Notes under the pieces: generated by a model
What the model was told of the DNA's origin: nothing
Databases searched by the model: none
The model's input: only the letters and a program-made list of their open reading frames with translations
Made by a program: the position numbers and the translations under genes
In this document: piece by piece, positions 1-12,160 of the stretch
How the letters are laid out: the number at the start of each line of letters is the position of its first letter
Position numbering within the stretch: the stretch's first letter is position 1
NCBI GenBank assembly: GCA_026545225.1
Contig: CM048846.1
Span: 55,928,270 to 55,992,269, forward strand
DNA length: 64,000 nucleotides
Reading direction: 5' to 3'
DNA from: Cornus controversa
Lineage: Eukaryota; Streptophyta; Magnoliopsida; Cornales; Cornaceae

Positions 1-1300
1 ATAGGACAGCAAGGAAAAAAACAAATCAAAAGACAGAAAGCAAAACTGCCACTCCAAGAGAATGAAAAAGGAGAAATTCAGCAATGATCTCCCTAGCAAC
101 AGTTTCTGCGTCCCTCTTCATGTCCTCATGCAATCTCTGATTCCTCTCTTTCCAAATTTGCCAAATAGCAGCATTGAAAACACACCTTCTCAGCCTCATC
201 TACATCCTTGAACTAGAAGAGAACTCCAAAAACCAGTTCACTAAATCAGTGAAAGAATTAATTCGGAAAAAAACAGTCCACCTGCAGCAATCAAAAATCC
301 ATTCCCATATCTGCTTAGCAAAATCACACACCCAAAAGAGATGATACTAGAGTCCTCACTAGTATAACAGTTATGACATAAAGCAGCCAAACAAATGCCT
401 CTCTTCTTTAGAGAGAAAAAAGAAGGTAACGCATCATGCCTGAGAAAGCACGAAGTAATGCAGTCCTATGCCTGCATTTAGTCCACGCCAATGAGTGCCA
501 GCCAACCTTCATACCTTGAGTTCTGCAAATATTCCAACAACTAAAACAGAAAGTTCCATGCCTCCAGACTATGCTATCCATCTCATTATTCTGCCTTTGC
601 TGATTAAGAAACTGGACAATTTCCACAGGCCACCCTTGAGGAACCCTCCAAGAATCAACACTCCATAGAACAGCTAGTTTAGAGTCCCTAGGAAAAGCAT
701 TTCCCAAACATCTGGAACCTAAAGATTGAATGACTGAGGTCCCATTAACCAAGGATCATAATAAAGCGAGAACCTGGAACCATTCCCAATCTGAAATCTC
801 AGATTTCCGTCAAGGAAATCCCTGCAGAGTAGTATATTAATCCATAGAACAGAATCAGCACTTCTAGGATTACACAACCAGAAATTTGCACCTCTCAAGT
901 ATTTATCTCTGAACCAAGAGATCCAAAGAGCTTCCTTCCCCTGCAAAAACTCCCAAGGTAAAACATATTTGGCAGTCCTGTCAATACTCTTTATGTCTCT
1001 AATACCAAAACCACCCTCAACCTTTGGAAGAGACAGAGTAACCACATTCCACTTCAAAAGATGAATAGAACTCTTATGCATCCAGACCACAAGAAGTTCC
1101 TGACTTTCCTGTTAATTTCCTTTTCCACAGTAACTGGGATGGAAAAAACAACTGCCCATGAGTTCTCTTAAACTTTCTCTTAACCTTATGTTTATTGATC
1201 CTGAGTCCAGAAATTCTTTCAAAAGAATCAAACAAATCAACCAGACCCCTTGCATTACTGATGCTTGCCTTAGAATGAAAAGAATGGAATAAGAGAATTC
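1..1300 (-). pseudogene. LINE (non-LTR retrotransposon) ORF2 3' end, decayed
   Basis: On the minus strand the segment 719-1090 encodes the end of a plant LINE reverse transcriptase, with the GGFGIRDI block after a LPK motif and a run of conserved Trp residues around WISWFRDKYL. A frameshift near 720-750 leads into 408-752, which carries a zf-RVT-like C-terminal domain (VWRHGTFCFSCWN, then KVGWHSLAW). Further zf-RVT residues continue in broken frames to the window edge, so the 3' end lies left of position 1. The 5' RT and endonuclease parts are not seen; 1100-1300 is weak. No intact ORF remains. The family is clear from motif order; the LINE subfamily is not. Confidence 0.8.
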
Positions 1301-1422
1301 ATGTGGTTGACCCCATTCATATGGGATTAAGGCAATGATGATGATGATGATTTGAGACAGAAAAAAGGTCTTCTAATCCACAATATTTGTAACCTTCAGC
1401 AGCATTCATTGATCAGCTTCTA

Positions 1423-1678
1423 TGACGGAGCGAAAGCTATGAAAGTTCGCGCACGAACAAGATAAACAACTTTGAATCCACAAAATTAAAGAAATTGCAA
1501 AGCAATTGATATTTTTATTGATAAATTGATTAATTGATCTATGCCCTATGGCAGTACATATATTTACAATAGCGAAATTCTAATCCTAACAGCACAAAGA
1601 AACTTAAAAACAAAAGGAAACTTGTAGAAATCCTAATCAGAGTCAAAACAGGTTTGTCGACAATTTGGTCCTACATCA
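1423..1678 (-). repeat. 3' LTR of the gag-only gypsy element, internally deleted
   Basis: This 256-bp copy matches both ends of the 580-bp right LTR but lacks about 320 bp from its middle; the join is around 1634-1640. Both LTRs are made from one template, so the deletion most likely happened after insertion. A purine-rich tract (minus strand, complement of 1679-1690, ...AGTGGAGGGGAC) lies directly against it, as expected for a 3' LTR. Confidence 0.88.
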
Positions 1679-1932
1679 GTCCCCTCCACTTCAAAAAAAC
1701 TCGTCCTCGAGTTTAGCTTCAGATATGCATTATATACAAGTATAAACAGTATTTCAATCCATTGAGGACTTGATCTTGATGCTCCAAAGAAATTATGATC
1801 GTTGTCAAAAAACTTTAATTAGATCACTTTGGTTAGATATTGAAATCCAAAAGGAATACAAACAGTTAGGTAATTAATGGAGAGTTCAATATTTGTCAAG
1901 CCAGGATGCTTTCCAAGTCATCTTTGTCTTCT

Positions 1933-3360
1933 TTATGAATCTCGTTTCGGTTTTGTTTTGTTCTTGCATGCCTCTAATTTTATCCCACACACCTCAGTTG
2001 TACCATGAACATTAGGAACAGATTGTTGGCACCATATTAATTCAACAGTATCTTTTTCATCAATTGCATAAAGTGTCTTGGGAACATGTTCAAGCAGCAC
2101 ATTTAAATTACCCCTTGACACATAGCGTGTCTCTACAAGAGTGGGATTATAAGGAGCAAGGGCAAACCCCAAAGGACGCGTGATTGATATGCTCCATGCA
2201 TGGACAGATGTCAATCTTTCAAATGAGCTCTCAAAGTAAAAATATTGCCGCTTACTTCTAGCCGAGTCAGTGAACTTGGACCATCGTCTAGCGTTTCCAA
2301 AAACTGTTTGGAAGAGGACGTCTTGATGAATGTGAATCCGCTACTTTTTGAGCTTCTTTCAAGCGATTAAGCTGGTGAAAAACAGGATTGAGATTAGAAA
2401 AAGCACGGACCTCCAGTGTAGCGTCTGATTGCTCCTTGGCATCATATTCTTCCAAATCCATCTCTCTCAAACCATCAATTATATCTTCAAATTGGGTCTC
2501 TGAAATTATATTATTGGAAGCCTCATCTGCTATGACTAAGGAATCGACATCTTCATCATCTTAAACGGTAAGAACATGGATAACTTCAACATCTTGCTTG
2601 ATAGCATCATCGTCATCTTCAACTACTAGAGGCAAAACAACAAAATTTTGCTCACAATCAATTTCTTGACAATCACTGGTTGCTTCTACAAAATTATCAC
2701 TACTCTCCTTCATTGACTCAATGACAAATGAAACCTCTTTGTTACAATTCAAATACTTGTTATACATCATCTGCTCATAATTTGGTGGTAGAAATTTGAC
2801 TTTTATCAACCTTTTCATCTTGTACCACGATCACACACGTCGTTTTCCTTGCCTCATCCGGTTAGTTTGTGTCTGATCCCACCAAGATGAAGCACATCTT
2901 TTAAACTTGAAGGCTACAAGTGGTTTTCGGGTACATCAAAATACTCAAAGAATTCTTCAACTTCTTCAAGCCAATCCAAGACTTCCTCAATAATAAAATT
3001 TCCACGAAAAGTGAGTAAATCAAGTTTTCTTTGAAACTGGACATTTACAGACTTTGTTATGTCTACCTCGATCACGTCGATTAGCCTCAACTCCTCTGAA
3101 TCCAAACTCCTTATCATCGGAATAATCCTCATAGGCTAGAGGCCTACGCGGATATATAGGAACATAACCCATGTTCGGTTGGCTGTGAGAAATATCATCA
3201 ACACAATCCCGAACTGGACCACGAACCTGGTTGCCACCAATTCCCAAAACCAACAATCTGTCTACACCATTGATCAAATCGCCATTCTTGAGTATGCATA
3301 GCTGCCCAAGGGGCCTGCACTGTACAATCATCGTCGTCAACAAGGTGGGTGCTACCAAAA
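1933..3360 (-). pseudogene. Gypsy gag remnant
   Basis: Minus-strand pieces in different frames form a Ty3/gypsy gag in order. 3020-3358 is the N-terminal part with an acidic/Arg stretch. 2914-3132 carries the LLTFRGNFIIEEVLDWLEEVE block typical of Retrotrans_gag. 2561-2818 carries KVKFLPPNYEQMMYNKYLNC. 2288-2470 and 1933-2214 are downstream pieces I cannot assign. Gag would form the particle coat. Frame changes and stops separate the pieces, and no CCHC knuckle is visible. Nothing downstream resembles pol. Confidence 0.72.
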
Positions 3361-3393
3361 CAACTAATTGCCATTAGACGAGGGTAAATCAAA

Positions 3394-3405
3394 GCTCTGA
3401 TACCA
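3394..3405 (-). other. Primer binding site (initiator tRNA-Met)
   Basis: The minus strand reads TGGTATCAGAGC two bases inside the right LTR. This is the usual complement to the plant initiator tRNA-Met 3' end, and it fixes the right LTR as the 5' LTR. Confidence 0.9.
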
Positions 3406-3407
3406 AC

Positions 3408-3987
3408 TGACGGAGCGGAAGTTATGAAAGTTCGCGCAAGAACAAGATAAACAACTTTGAATCCACAAAGTTAAAGAAATTGCAAAGCAATTGATATTTT
3501 TATTGATAAATTGATTAATTGATTTATGCCCTATGGCAGTACATATATTTATAATAGAGAAATTATAATCCTAACAGCACAAGGAAACCTAAAACAAAAG
3601 GAAACTTGTAGAAATCTTAATCCTAACTGGACAAGGAAACCTAAAAACAAAAGGAAAACTAGCAGCACAAGAAAATTGCTAAAAATAAAACTTTCTCGAA
3701 ATATTCTGAAAAAATTAAATAAGAAACCTGATAATTAAAAACTACTGAACATTAAAATTCAGCCAATTCCGACTTCATTTGGTCCACGAACAAAATTTCC
3801 GAAATATTCAACAGGTATCCTATAAGACTGAAAAATGCACTTTTGAGGCCCTAGACGATGGAATTCGACTGAAAAACACCATAGGCTAGTAGCTAAAGCT
3901 ATTGGGTTTTGCTTATTGGGTAATTTCCGATCAAATATGGGTTTCTTCGAGTCAAAACAGGTTTGTCAACAAGTCTGTCCTACATCA
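3408..3987 (-). repeat. 5' LTR of the gag-only gypsy element
   Basis: Full-length 580-bp LTR, TG...CA on either strand, next to the PBS and followed by TSD TTCTA at 3988-3992. It is the reference copy against which the left LTR deletion is seen. Confidence 0.9.
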
Positions 3988-4330
3988 TTCTAGGAGCACC
4001 TCAATTTAGTAGTGTAAAGGATTCCAACCCACCACAATCCTACCCAAGTGATGGGACTTTAGATTATTGATCCAACCCCAATTAGACTTTATTTTGTTTG
4101 TGATCTATTATTGGCTTGACTCTGGTTTCTAACAGACAAAGCAAGCATTAATCCAATACCTTTTCTCTGGCTCTATCATCTATTTCACATGTTCTTCGAT
4201 TTCCCTTTAACTTGATATCTATTAGTAAGCTAACTAAATCCCTCCAGTGTTCCATTACGTTTCATCCTACTTATTCCATTACGATTTATCCTACTTATTG
4301 TGCTTTTTCAAAATCTCAAGATAGAGAAGA

Positions 4331-4830
4331 TTGGTACGAGGCATGAATCCGATGGCTTATACTATTTTGATTTTGAGCCTCATCCCACAGTTTCTCATTC
4401 TTCTCTATCTTCATTTTAGTGCCACTATCGTCTTGGCCACCCGTGGCTTCCAGTTTTGCAGCATACACATTGTTTGTCGTCTAAAGAAAGCCCTATATGG
4501 TTTGAAACAGTCACCAAGAGATTGGTTTGGAAAATTCTCTACAACAACATTTAAATTTGGGCTTGGCAGATGCCAAAAAGACAATTCAAAATTTCATCAA
4601 CATACCAAAATATTTTACATTTTTCTTACAATATATGTGGATGACACCGTTATCACCAACGATGACTTTGTGGACATTGCTAAGTTGAAATTGTTTCTGC
4701 AGCATTGATTTCAGACTAAACACTTGGGTAAACTCAAATACTCTTTGGGTCTTGAAGTTGTCGGTCTAAGCAAGTAGAAGTTTGTCTCAAAGGAAGTATG
4801 TGTTAGACTTACTGGAGGAAACAGGTCTAT
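4331..4830 (+). pseudogene. Ty1/copia reverse transcriptase fragment
   Basis: The frame 4331-4708 contains LKKALYGLKQSPRDWF followed about 45 residues later by IYVDD, which is the copia RT palm with its catalytic Asp pair. After a stop at 4706 the next codons still resemble the copia sequence (KHLGKLKYSLGLEV), with another stop before the LxxxSQ-type block near 4780. Upstream codons of the frame (4331-4450) do not look like RT. No LTR, PBS or RNase H was found beside it, so this is an isolated decayed fragment. Flanks 3993-4330 hold nothing I recognise. Confidence 0.8.
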
Positions 4831-5878
4831 TAAATGCATCTTTCATTGTCTAAATGGTAATTGGCAGGAAACCATCAATAGATGAGTGGTTAATTTGATA
4901 AAAGACTTTTCCCAAGCCTTTATAATTTGGTAAGTTATGTTGGCAGCAACAGTGTGTATCTTTCACGGAAGAAAGATACAAGCAGAATGCTTGTTAATGT
5001 ATAGAGATGAGAAGAGACTCTAAGGGAAGAAATTTTCAATACGATTGAAGGTCATCTTTTTTTGTTTAAGGTGCCTAATACTCAAAGCAATAGGTGGCTT
5101 AAAGGGAATGGGGGGGTTTCCCAGAGTCCATTGTTTTGTCTTCTTGAGATGTTCAGTAGGTTGGTTTCCAATCTGATCTTTTTATGTTAACCAGCCTTCT
5201 TCTTGCATTTGACCACTTCTTTTTTTGCTTCTTTCTCTAGCTCAGGGCAGTAGCCTTGTTCTTCTTCGTGACTAGAAGGGTAAGCCTCTCTCTCCTTACC
5301 AAGAAAAAAATTGTTGGCAGCAAAAAAAGAATGAACAAGTAATAGTTCAATTTTAAAGCAGATCTAGTACAAGAAAAAATCTTAGGTCCAGCATCAAAAA
5401 AGCACGTGAAATATGATAATACAAAATTTAACTCAACTTCACAACTTGTAAAAAAGCGGATGTGTTAGTATTAGTGTTGTTTATGATCCAATATTAACCC
5501 CAACTGTATTTCCAACACCTTATCACAATCAAGAAGCCTTTGAAACAAAGAAAGGGCGGAATTCTATTTTGATATTGAGAAACTGAGGGGGAGATGACAT
5601 TGGCAATTACAACATTGCAATAAAACAATTTTATAGCCACTAGCTCCAAGTTTCACATGCTAACCAGAAGGTGCAACGCACACAAATGCTTACTAAAATA
5701 ATTTTTATCAACTGAGTAACATGCCTGAAACAAATAGAATATCCAACATATAGGTAGAACAAATATAAATAAAAGATGCTCAACTAGGATCACATTAATA
5801 AATAACAATACTATATAAGTAGCGGAAGTTCAATTTGAGATTAACACAATAAATTGTTATCGGTAAAAGCACAGTTAC
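4831..5878. other. No gene recognised; possible intron or retroelement debris
   Basis: AT-rich DNA with short poly-A and pyrimidine runs. I searched the minus strand for the next exon of the ADH-like gene (the block after the structural zinc loop, before the Rossmann GxGxxG) and did not find it. The copia debris ends near 4850 and nothing else is recognisable. Confidence 0.5.
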
Positions 5879-7206
5879 CACTGCTGCGGAGGAACAACCG
5901 TGTTTCACCATCATAAAGAGTTCCTTTCGCTCGGTTATAAGCAAAGAAAGCTTCACATAAATCATCAAGACCCTGTTTACAGTCAAAAACTATTGATGTC
6001 AGATTGATGCTACACATTCTTTGAGTGACTATAAATATTTCATTCACAGAAGCAATCATGATGTCAAAAGGGAGAGGAAGGCAGCTTAAGCAACAGTGAC
6101 GCAGTCACCTGACTGCAGAAGCCACAGCTACCGCAAGGCATTATGAAAGCTCCAACAACATGAGAGCCAACAGGGTATCTGAAAAAACAAGAGAAAACTC
6201 ATCCCATCATCCATTTCGAAGACACCCCTGTATAAGGAGTTAATTGTGATTAATATCTCTTTTTTCTTTTTCTTTTTTTCTAGGAACAAAAGTTAAGCTT
6301 TTAAACCTTTCAATGATTCTGGTGTCTGTGAGGGGACCATGTTCGACCACCTCACCCGTTATCTCATGCCCCACAACACAAGGGCTAGGAAATGGAAGTT
6401 CGCCTTTCATGACGTGAAGGTCAGAATGGCAGACCCCACAGGCTGCAGCATTAGAAATATGTGAATTTCCTTGTAATACTAATACACATCATAGTTGAGA
6501 AGCTTTTCTTCACAACTCTAAGATAGTAAAAAATAACAAAAAAGAAAAGGGAAATTTCTTAATTTACATTTTCTTTCCAAAAAAAAACAATCTTAATTTG
6601 TGAGAACATTCCAATAAATGAAAATGGAGGGGGTCGAAACTTAAAGCCATTCGTTAGTTATGGATTTAAAAGCAATTATATTTCTATCTAAAGTTTATAT
6701 GTGCAGTGCAAATAGAAAGGAAATCCTCCTCTTTTTCTGTAACGAAATTTATAGCAGTAAGAAGTCAAGAAATTGGGAATAGAATAGCAATAACAGGAGG
6801 GATTGGTAGTTTTAATGGTTGTTGATGATGTAGAAAGAAGTTGAGAGAGATAGATATTGATTGATTGATTACCCACGTACGTACCCTTGGTTTTGATGAG
6901 AATTTCACCGGCTTTGGGGCGAGGAAACTGGAAATCTTCGATGGTGAGAGGCTTATTGGGTTCCCAGAACACATATCCGCGCATGTAAGAAGGGCCACCC
7001 GACAGGTGATACTCCGATGATGAGAGTGATGATGAAGACGAAGAAGACCGTTGTGTCTGTGCCCGTGCCTGTGCCTGTTCAATAATAGTGTTATTGTTGG
7101 AACCCAAAACACTGACACCACCACGGCACAACAATGATCCCTTCCTCCAACACTGGTTTCTTCCACCATTGTTCACAGCGCTTCGGATCAGATGGAATAA
7201 CCCCAT
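5879..7206 (-). CDS. Zinc-type alcohol dehydrogenase-like gene, exons 1-4 only (3' half missing)
   Basis: Four minus-strand exons join in phase: 6885-7206, 6307-6442, 6109-6178 and 5879-5972, with donors GTACGT, GTTTAA, GTGACT and GTAACT and acceptors GCAG, TCAG and ACAG. They give about 207 residues. Residues 1-74 are a Ser/Arg-rich extension that could be an organelle transit peptide. MRGYVFWEPNKPLTIEDF then opens a GroES-like fold. C112 (ACGVCHSD) and the His of GHE are the catalytic zinc ligands; CGSCGFC plus a later Cys (DDLC) form the structural zinc loop; YNRAKGTLYDGETR follows. This resembles plant proteins like Arabidopsis At5g63620 (family recall, not a search). The Rossmann NAD(P) domain and third zinc ligand, roughly half of the usual ~420 residues, are absent. 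Either the gene is truncated by the repeats at 1-5000 or exon 5 lies left of the window across a very long intron. The exons read cleanly. Confidence 0.87.
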
Positions 7207-7283
7207 AATTACCTCGCTCAGGTGATTGAATTAATCCACAACTACTCCACTAGTCTAGTGTTATCCACCCACTCAACTACTAC

Positions 7284-7294
7284 TATATAATATA
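7284..7294 (-). promoter_or_regulatory. Candidate TATA box of the ADH-like gene
   Basis: The minus strand has an alternating TATATTATATA-type stretch about 80 bp upstream of the ATG at 7206. A start site near 7250 would leave a 40-50 nt leader. AT-rich DNA makes chance TATA matches common, so this rests on position. Confidence 0.4.
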
Positions 7295-7706
7295 CAGTAC
7301 TACTACCATTTGGGGACGTCTTGCCCTATTTGTATATGAGCTGTGCTCAGGAAGCCGAGCATTTTGCTCCCACATCCTCGGCGGCCGAGCGGTGCAAATC
7401 CTCCTCTTAAAAAATGTTTTTCTTCCTGTATTATTATTATTCTTATATAAAATAATCTAATCACGACACCTATTATGGAAAAACAATTATCCACACCTTT
7501 GACCAAATTCGACTCCGTAACAAAATTTCCCTATTTATATGTTGTCTCATATGTATGTCTTGATGGCTTTTTTTATGTTAAACGTAACTTTTGACGAATT
7601 GAATAGGCCTCGTTAATATTTTATCGTTAACTTGATTATTTTTTCTTTTAAAACTTTTAAACAAATTATGATATACTTACATATATCAATAAATAAAAAA
7701 ATATGA
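7295..7706. other. No gene recognised; upstream region of the ADH-like gene
   Basis: A GC-rich block around 7350-7400 (including gcggccgagcgg) is followed by AT-rich sequence. It is a possible promoter or upstream region, but no element with confirmed identity is visible. Confidence 0.4.
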
Positions 7707-7953
7707 TAAAATGATATAACACCCCTCAAGTTGAGATTTTTTTGCCAACCACAATCTCTCAAGTTTGGTTTAACTAGACTAAATACTTTTTGTTGTCAAA
7801 AATATCCTTTTTTTCTTTTCTTTTTTCTCTCTCTTCCTCCAACTTCTCTCTGCTGAGGCCATGAATGGTGGTGAATTCATGGCCCATTCTGGCCATCACC
7901 AAAATTCGGAGACCACCTTCATCAACCATCTCTCATATATTTCTCTCTCTTTT

Positions 7954-8003
<50 letters not shown>

Positions 8004-8673
8004 GGAGAGAGAAGACTTATTTACGCCAACCAACAGGAATCACGCCACCGCAACAGGCGTATTTCAGCCACCATGAAATCATCATCTCCTCCGGCCAAGA
8101 ACCAACAAAAAAAAAAAAAAAAAGTGAAATGTAAATCACTTTATCAATTTCTTAATATGGATTCCAAATTTTATCTTTTCTTCATTTGAGTTTATGAATG
8201 ATATTTCAACATGTTGATTTCAATGTTCAGTTTTGGGATCTTAAACACCTACCTGTGTAGATGGATTCAATTGATATTATTTGTATAAGAATTTAAAAAA
8301 AAAACAAGGTTCTAAGACACATACATAATTATATATACAAATGTCTGTGAAAATTTGGGGGCAATTTATCAAAGGTGTTGAGGCCATTGAAGAAAATACG
8401 CACATCGTAACAATAAGAATGATTAGGAAAACTTACTAATAGTTGTCAATTTCAACCACCGAGAGAGAGTGAGCTCTGATTGACACGAGAGAAGTTAGAG
8501 ATAGAGGAATAGAGAGAGAGAAAGAGAGAAAAGAAAAAAAGAAATGTATTTTTGGCAACAAGGGGTGTTAGGGCTAGTTAAACAAAACCTGAGGGAGTGT
8601 CAAAGCAGTTTTTGACACAAGTATCATTTGTGGGCAATAAATCCAAACCTGAGGGGTGTTAGAGTATTTTACG
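7707..8673. mobile_element. Foldback-type element with long degenerate inverted arms
   Basis: The left arm, about 7707-7850, and the reverse complement of about 8495-8673 share several blocks in the same order: taacacccctca, ggtttaactag/tgtttaactag, a gttg(t/c)caaaaata block and a long CT-rich tract. The right arm is about 40 bp longer in the middle. The interior (7850-8495) has no transposase-like frame and contains a TA microsatellite. This fits a MITE or non-autonomous Mutator-like/foldback element. Exact ends and TSD could not be fixed. Confidence 0.6.
7957..8000. repeat. (TA)n microsatellite
   Basis: About 22 uninterrupted TA units inside the foldback element. They create the overlapping short frames seen here, which are not genes. 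Confidence 0.97.
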
Positions 8674-9609
8674 CTAAATAAAAACAGTAAAAATAAAATA
8701 AAGCAATAAGAATGCACACCAGATTTTTACTTAAAAAACCCTCTCACGAGAGTTTAAAAAATCCGAGATCTAATTCGGCAAATTAATCTATTATAAGAAA
8801 GAGATGTACATCTTAAGTTTGTTTAGTACCCTCGAACACTTAATTGATCTCTACACACAGTCAATGCCAAATATTTAGTGCCCTCAAAGATCTCTAGGTC
8901 ATCAATTAATCTGTCTACAACATTCGTTCCACAAACTTGTTTCACTAGCAATTAATTCATGCCACTAGTATGTCCGAATTGAGAATTTGGTAGATTGCTC
9001 TGACAGTGTTGAATTTCACGTACGACATAGCAGTGGATGTATCAACACTAGTATAACAACTGCTCACCAATACTACAATGTATCAAAGAATCAAAATTGA
9101 AGTTTTCAAGCTATAACAATAGATATCTTTTAAAAGATAGATTTACAAATGATAACCCAATATCCTAGAGTTATAAATGAATTATTCAAGAGAAATCTCA
9201 ACTCTAGCTATTTAAGATGAACCACAATGAATGTTTTTCAAGTTTAGGCTCAATGGTGGTTCCTACCAATAAGGATGTTCAAATATATGCACAATGGTAG
9301 TTCTACTTACAAATGATATTCAAGTCTAAGCTCAGTGGTAGTTCTTACTTGTAAATGTCCAATACATCGAATATTTATAGTTGCTCACAAAGATATAGTC
9401 ATTAGGGCATTTAATGCACAAGGAGGAGTAGTTGGATTTGATCATTTTTTAATTTACATACTTCTAGATGTCTGAAAGTGAACTTCTATACATCTGAAAG
9501 TTAGATCTACTTTATGCGCAATTGAATCATCAAAATTACTAGATTACCTTTAGGTTGAAAACCTTTGGGGTCATCAATCTCTCCCTTTTTGATGATGACA
9601 AAACATTGA
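8674..9609 (-). repeat. Ty1/copia LTR, minus orientation
   Basis: Read on the minus strand the segment starts near 9609 with TGTTTTGTCATCATCAAAAA followed by GGGAGAGATTG, a start common in plant copia LTRs. It ends near 8674 in an AT-rich stretch after a ctctcgtgagag palindrome. A second purine tract, complement of 9643-9653, lies just outside. The left limit abuts the foldback arm and is uncertain. The 9610-9930 flank may be internal sequence of the same element, but no coding block is recognisable. Confidence 0.5.
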
Positions 9610-11854
9610 TGTTTTCATGGTAGATATGGAGTTACATTGAATATGCTCCCCCTTTTAATATGCACAATGTGAACACAAATTTAATGAATTTGAAATTTAA
9701 GCATTTTTAGATCTAAAAAGTCATATTTCACATAATGTATGTAATTATAGCTCACGAATCATGCTTTTGAAAAGATAGTCAAGATAAGTATACTCAAACA
9801 TGTAGTCATCATAGAGATTACAAGTTTCGGCTATCAATATGCTTCTACTTAACAAGTTATGAAAAATTTGTAGATTAATAATCATTGAAGTGCATAAACC
9901 AAACCATAATCCATAATGTTTACCCAAAGGTGTTGACATAAGGGCAATATAGTAATTTTGATGATTACAAACCATTAATGATGTTTTCAGCAGTAATGTC
10001 TACATTGAGTGATTGTGCTAGTATGATCAAATTTAAAGACAAGACTCAAGGAATCGAATCCAATTCTAAACACTTCAAGCTCAAAAGTGTATCACATACA
10101 TGTTCAAGTATATTGAAATTAAAGAATGCAAGTTTACAAAGTTCTTCAAGCTCAAGAAAGAAATTCAAACAAGCAAATCAAATCTCCAAAAGCTCAATCG
10201 ATCAATCCATATTGAAGAAATGGGTAGATAGGATGGTGAGTGATTAGGAATTTATGTCAAAGTATATTTGAATTCCTATGAAGCTCAAAACTTTCAAAGA
10301 TCATGCATAAAAATATTTTTCAACTCATAATTGATCTTTCATCAATCAAATAGTAGGTTTTGAACATTACTCATATACTTTCATGGACCTATAAATGTGT
10401 TTGAATATTCAAATCCCTCAAAAATGCCAAACTCACATTCTCATAGAGTTTCAATCGTCTGATGGACTCCATTAGCCATCTGATTGAACTTGGAATTCAT
10501 TCTAGTGAATTGTGCAAAACAGGGGATGTTGGAATATTATTTCAACTGACTGAAGCATAGCTTCAGCCGACTGAAACAGTGTTATCATCCGATTGATAAA
10601 ACACATCGGACGACTGGTAGAAATTGAAATTCATTTCAGTAAGTTGTGCAAAATAGAAGGAGCTGAAACATTCTTTCAGCCGGCTGAAGAATAACTGTCA
10701 TACCTTGAAATTCGGATCGCCGGGCTCCCCCGAATCGACCCGAATCCCAAGTGTGAACCCGTGAGATCACCCTCACGATATAACCATCACCTGATCACAC
10801 AATCTCAATTTCTTATTATTTTCAAGAAAATTGGGCATCACCCATTTGAATAAATCAGATCCTGATATGTCATTCATACTTTAAATTCAAAATGGACACT
10901 TATAGGCACATGTCCCCCCATCATTCACATCTATAATCTCATAATGAACACTTTTGGACACGTGTCCCCCCAACATTTACATCTTAAATTCAAAATGGAC
11001 ACTTCTAGGCACGTGTCCCCCCAGCATTCCTACAACATGCATAATACAATCGAAAATATGTCTCAGTCCTTGAATGTTCGTCTCATATACATACATCAAA
11101 TGAAATGTACAACTGGGATAAATTACCCAACATACAATGTCCAATTACATTTAATCCAAATGTACAACATTCATCTAATATCCTAGACATAAATTAGATT
11201 CTAAGGAGTCTAATCACTACCTCCAATTGGTACTATTAGTCCCTTAACTGACTCTGTAATCAGCAATACCTGCAAAACTTGGGAGGGGGTGAGCTCAAAG
11301 GCCCAACAAGGTATGTCAAACCATACTATCACCGCTGCAGCAGGTCGATCCTCACATATTCTCAAAAATATACATGCACTTAAATATATCACCATATCTA
11401 ATGTCAAGCTCCTCCTAGCATGCATGAACCAACAATGCATATGGCAGTTCTAGCACATATGAACATTTAAATCTACTACACATGATTTTGGAAATCATTT
11501 TCAACATGCTCAAGGGCGATAAACATCCAACATCAATATGTATAAACAACATATTTGTCCAATCATTTACATGAAATGATGCAAATCGAACATCATATCC
11601 CCTACTCAACAAGTAGCAAATCTCAAATGTAATGAAGATGCATTTAAACTGTACAACATGTTTAAAAAGCAATAACCTCCAACAAATATCATGTTTATTC
11701 ACAAGCAATGCATATATAAGAATGCATTAAACACATAACATGCTTCTCAATTTAAAATGAAAGTAATATCATCCTCTTGTCTCCCTCTCGAACTCAACCC
11801 GATATCATTCTTAACCAACCATGCTACCTAAGACGCCTCTCACACAATCTCAAC

Positions 11855-12160
11855 ACCGCTACCGAGTAAGTCACATACTCCGAGGTGGTTAGGTGGCTTC
11901 AGGATTCCTCACCGAGTAAATCACATACTCCAAGGCGATTGGATAGTCCCGGAATACATCACCGAATAGGTCACATACTCCAAGGTGGTTAGATAGTTTT
12001 GGAATACATCATCGAGTAAATCACATATTCCAAGGTGGTTAAATGGCTTTGGAATTCCTCATCGAGTAAATCACATACTCCAAGGCGATTGGATAGTCCC
12101 AGAATACATCACCGAGTAAGTCACATACTCCAAAGTGGTTAGATTACTCTCTTGTTTTTC
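11855..12160. repeat. ~60-bp tandem array inside the solo LTR
   Basis: About five imperfect units of the form caccgagtaaatcacatact + ccaaggtggttagat... follow one another. The same kind of array with a core actcc(g/a)a occurs at matching places in the LARD and chromovirus LTRs. Confidence 0.85.

Larger units (their letters stand above)
1423..3987 (-). mobile_element. Short non-autonomous Ty3/gypsy element, gag only
   Basis: Terminal direct repeats at 1423-1678 and 3408-3987 begin TGACGGAGCG and end CCTACATCA. They are flanked by a perfect 5-bp TSD, TTCTA (1418-1422 and 3988-3992). The minus orientation follows from the PBS next to the right LTR and the purine-rich tract next to the left LTR. 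The 1.7-kb interior encodes only gag remnants and no protease, RT or integrase, so it must have been moved by another element's enzymes or has lost pol since. It lies on the 3' side of the ADH-like gene and beside the LINE remnant. Confidence 0.9.

Noticed and set aside
6765..7169. Second long frame overlapping ADH exon 1
   Set aside because: Out-of-frame shadow; the spliced frame matches the ADH family.
11855..12160. Regular spaced repeats resembling a CRISPR array
   Set aside because: Units are contiguous degenerate tandem repeats inside a plant LTR without unique spacers or cas genes.
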